Below, piece after piece: positions 62,988 through 64,000 of a DNA stretch of 64,000 nt. The DNA is taken from positions 124,001 to 188,000 of the forward strand of contig NZ_CAMYIV010000006.1 in the NCBI RefSeq assembly GCF_947258575.1, given 5' to 3'. Source of the DNA: an uncultured Alcanivorax sp. GTDB taxonomy: Bacteria; Pseudomonadota; Gammaproteobacteria; Pseudomonadales; Alcanivoracaceae. How positions within the stretch are numbered: position 1 is the stretch's first letter; each line of letters starts with the position of its first letter. Under the pieces are notes generated by a model, which was not told the origin of the DNA, made no database searches, and saw only the letters and a program-made list of their open reading frames with translations. The position numbers were made by a program, and so were the translations under genes.

Positions 62988-63755
62988 ATGGCTCGAGCAA
63001 AGAAAGCCGCCGCGAAAAAAACTGCGGCGCGCAAGCCCGCAGCAAAGAAGGCTACCGCTGCAAAAGCACCGGCTCTGCCAAAGTCCGTCACTAACGCTGA
63101 ATCCAAGGTAAAACTGCAACAGAAAGCCGTGGATCAGGCGCAGAAAAAAGCCGAACAGACTCAGGCGAAACTGGACAAGCACCGCGCCAAGATCGATACC
63201 GAGAATGGCAAGCTGTCCAAAATGCGTGCTGATGTTGCCGCCAAACGTGACAAAGCGAAGGCCACTCCGACTGCCGCCGCCAAGCGTGCAGTGGATACGG
63301 CACGCGGTCGCATGAATACCGTTCGTTTGAAACTGCAGGATCTGCGTGGTGAAGCCAAGCTGATTCGTGCAGAAATCCAGGCGGCCAAGAAAGTGGTCAC
63401 TCGTGAGGTGAAAAAATTCCGCACCGCCGAGCGCAACCTGAAGACCAAGCTGCGTGAACACGAGCGTAAGCTGGCGAAAAAAGCCAAGGCCGAGCAGAAG
63501 AAAGCCGAGCAGAAAGCCAAGGCTGCTGCCAAGAAAGCCGCGGCTAAAGCCAAGCGCGCCGTAAAGAAAAAAACCACCCCTCGCAAGAAAGCGGCCACTC
63601 GCAAAGCGCCGGCCAAGAAAGCGGCCACCCGTAAGGCTCCTGCCAAGAAAGCCGCAGCCAAGCGCAAGCCAGCCACCAAGAAAGCCGCCGCTCGCAAGAG
63701 CCCGGCCAAGAAAAAAGCGGCAGCCAAGCGTCCAGCCGCCAAAAAATCGTCCTGA
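62988..63755 (+). CDS. Lys/Ala-rich histone H1-like protein (AlgP/AlgR3 type)
   Basis: The 255-residue protein has two tails rich in KAAAK and KPAAKK motifs and a central coiled coil (about 40-190). The C-terminus is a tandem array of (K/R)(K/A)APAKKAA-type repeats, as in AlgP of Pseudomonas and bacterial H1-like proteins. It should bind DNA and compact it or affect transcription. ATG 62988 follows AGGAG by 8 bases. Its repeat codons vary little, so the array may gain or lose units between strains. A terminator lies 22 bases downstream. Confidence 0.9.
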   Translation: MARAKKAAAKKTAARKPAAKKATAAKAPALPKSVTNAESKVKLQQKAVDQAQKKAEQTQAKLDKHRAKIDTENGKLSKMRADVAAKRDKAKATPTAAAKRAVDTARGRMNTVRLKLQDLRGEAKLIRAEIQAAKKVVTREVKKFRTAERNLKTKLREHERKLAKKAKAEQKKAEQKAKAAAKKAAAKAKRAVKKKTTPRKKAATRKAPAKKAATRKAPAKKAAAKRKPATKKAAARKSPAKKKAAAKRPAAKKSS

Positions 63756-63776
63756 TCCCACGATCCGGACTGATTT

Positions 63777-63807
63777 AAAAAGGCCCCGCAATCGCGGGGC
63801 TTTTTTT
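63777..63807 (+). terminator. Terminator after the AlgP-like gene
   Basis: AAAAAGGCCCCGC, a short loop and GCGGGGC are followed by seven T. Confidence 0.92.
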
Positions 63808-63844
63808 ATGGCCGCAAACGCAAAACCCCGCGTCTTTCTAAAAC

Positions 63845-63925
63845 GTAGGGTGCACTGAGCCTGGGGCGAACTGCACCATCAACCGCCCGATCGGTGCAGT
63901 TCGCCTTAGGCTCAGTGCACCCTAC
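63845..63925. repeat. Palindromic repeat family A, full copy
   Basis: 81 bp with arms beginning GTAGGGTGCACTGAGCCTG and ending GGCTCAGTGCACCCTAC. It lies just after the AlgP-like terminator and before a minus-strand gene end. Confidence 0.9.
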
Positions 63926-63939
63926 GCAACCGGTGGCGG

Positions 63940-64000
63940 TCAGGAGCCGCTACCGGGCTCCTTGTCCTGAATCACCGCAAAAACTCCCTGATTTCTGTCC
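63940..64000 (-). CDS. C-terminal end of a gene cut by the window edge (partial)
   Basis: A minus-strand frame runs in from the edge and ends at TGA (63940-63942). The visible tail reads GVFAVIQDKEPGSGS. The hydrophobic strand followed by a short polar tail looks like a true protein end, but nothing allows a family call. Confidence 0.4.
   Translation of the reverse strand, partial: DRNQGVFAVIQDKEPGSGS

Overview
The window is about 64 kb of GC-rich chromosomal DNA from a Gammaproteobacterium, most like an Alcanivorax or Pseudomonas relative. The evidence is the fabA-fabB pair, a DesT-type TetR gene beside a ferredoxin reductase/desaturase pair, the PA2778/PA2779-type pair, an AlgP-like Lys/Ala-rich protein, and many lipid enzymes. 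The genus is inferred from gene content and was not tested. No rRNA, tRNA, CRISPR array, prophage or intact insertion sequence was seen. Accessory DNA is limited to small palindromic repeats, mostly beside terminators.

Layout. 1-8.6 kb: a Trp-rich small protein, a large MscS-family channel, a secreted zinc phospholipase C-like protein, a parvulin-type PPIase with a partner, and a lipoprotein peptidase pair. 8.7-16 kb: a one-strand selenium cluster (mnmH, a three-gene ABC transporter of the putative selenate type, phzF-like, and selD fused to a flavoprotein). 16.3-21.9 kb: a MaoC hydratase, desT, the desC-desB operon with two visible operators, and an AraC regulator. 22-28 kb: an antiporter and a TonB receptor / Asp-box protein / thioredoxin operon. 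28-37.9 kb: fxsA, LysR with a membrane hydroxylase, a long FabG with a divergent thiolase and a PsrA-type box, a hydrolase, and TetR with fadH. 38-44 kb: an OYE enzyme with a divergent ArsR, a TM2 protein, purT, tadA and an OmpA-like protein. 44-52.5 kb: two proteins with decayed GGDEF motifs, a divergent lipid-modification cluster, and a two-component system whose genes are separated. 52.6-56.5 kb: acyl-CoA dehydrogenase, fabB and fabA. 56.9-64 kb: ccmFGHI, adk, a 1.1 kb gene-poor stretch and the AlgP-like gene.

Taken together, much of the window concerns fatty acids: desaturation (DesCB, FabA), synthesis (FabB, long FabG, MaoC), degradation (thiolase, FadH, acyl-CoA dehydrogenase) and acyl-chain modification (cyclopropane-synthase family cluster). 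Several of these units have their own regulator gene and an inverted repeat that could be its operator. The least explained units are the selenium cluster with its PhzF member, the TonB/Asp-box/CPPC operon with a CxCC motif, and the divergent NTF2/chalcone-isomerase/DUF2878/DUF1295/methyltransferase cluster.
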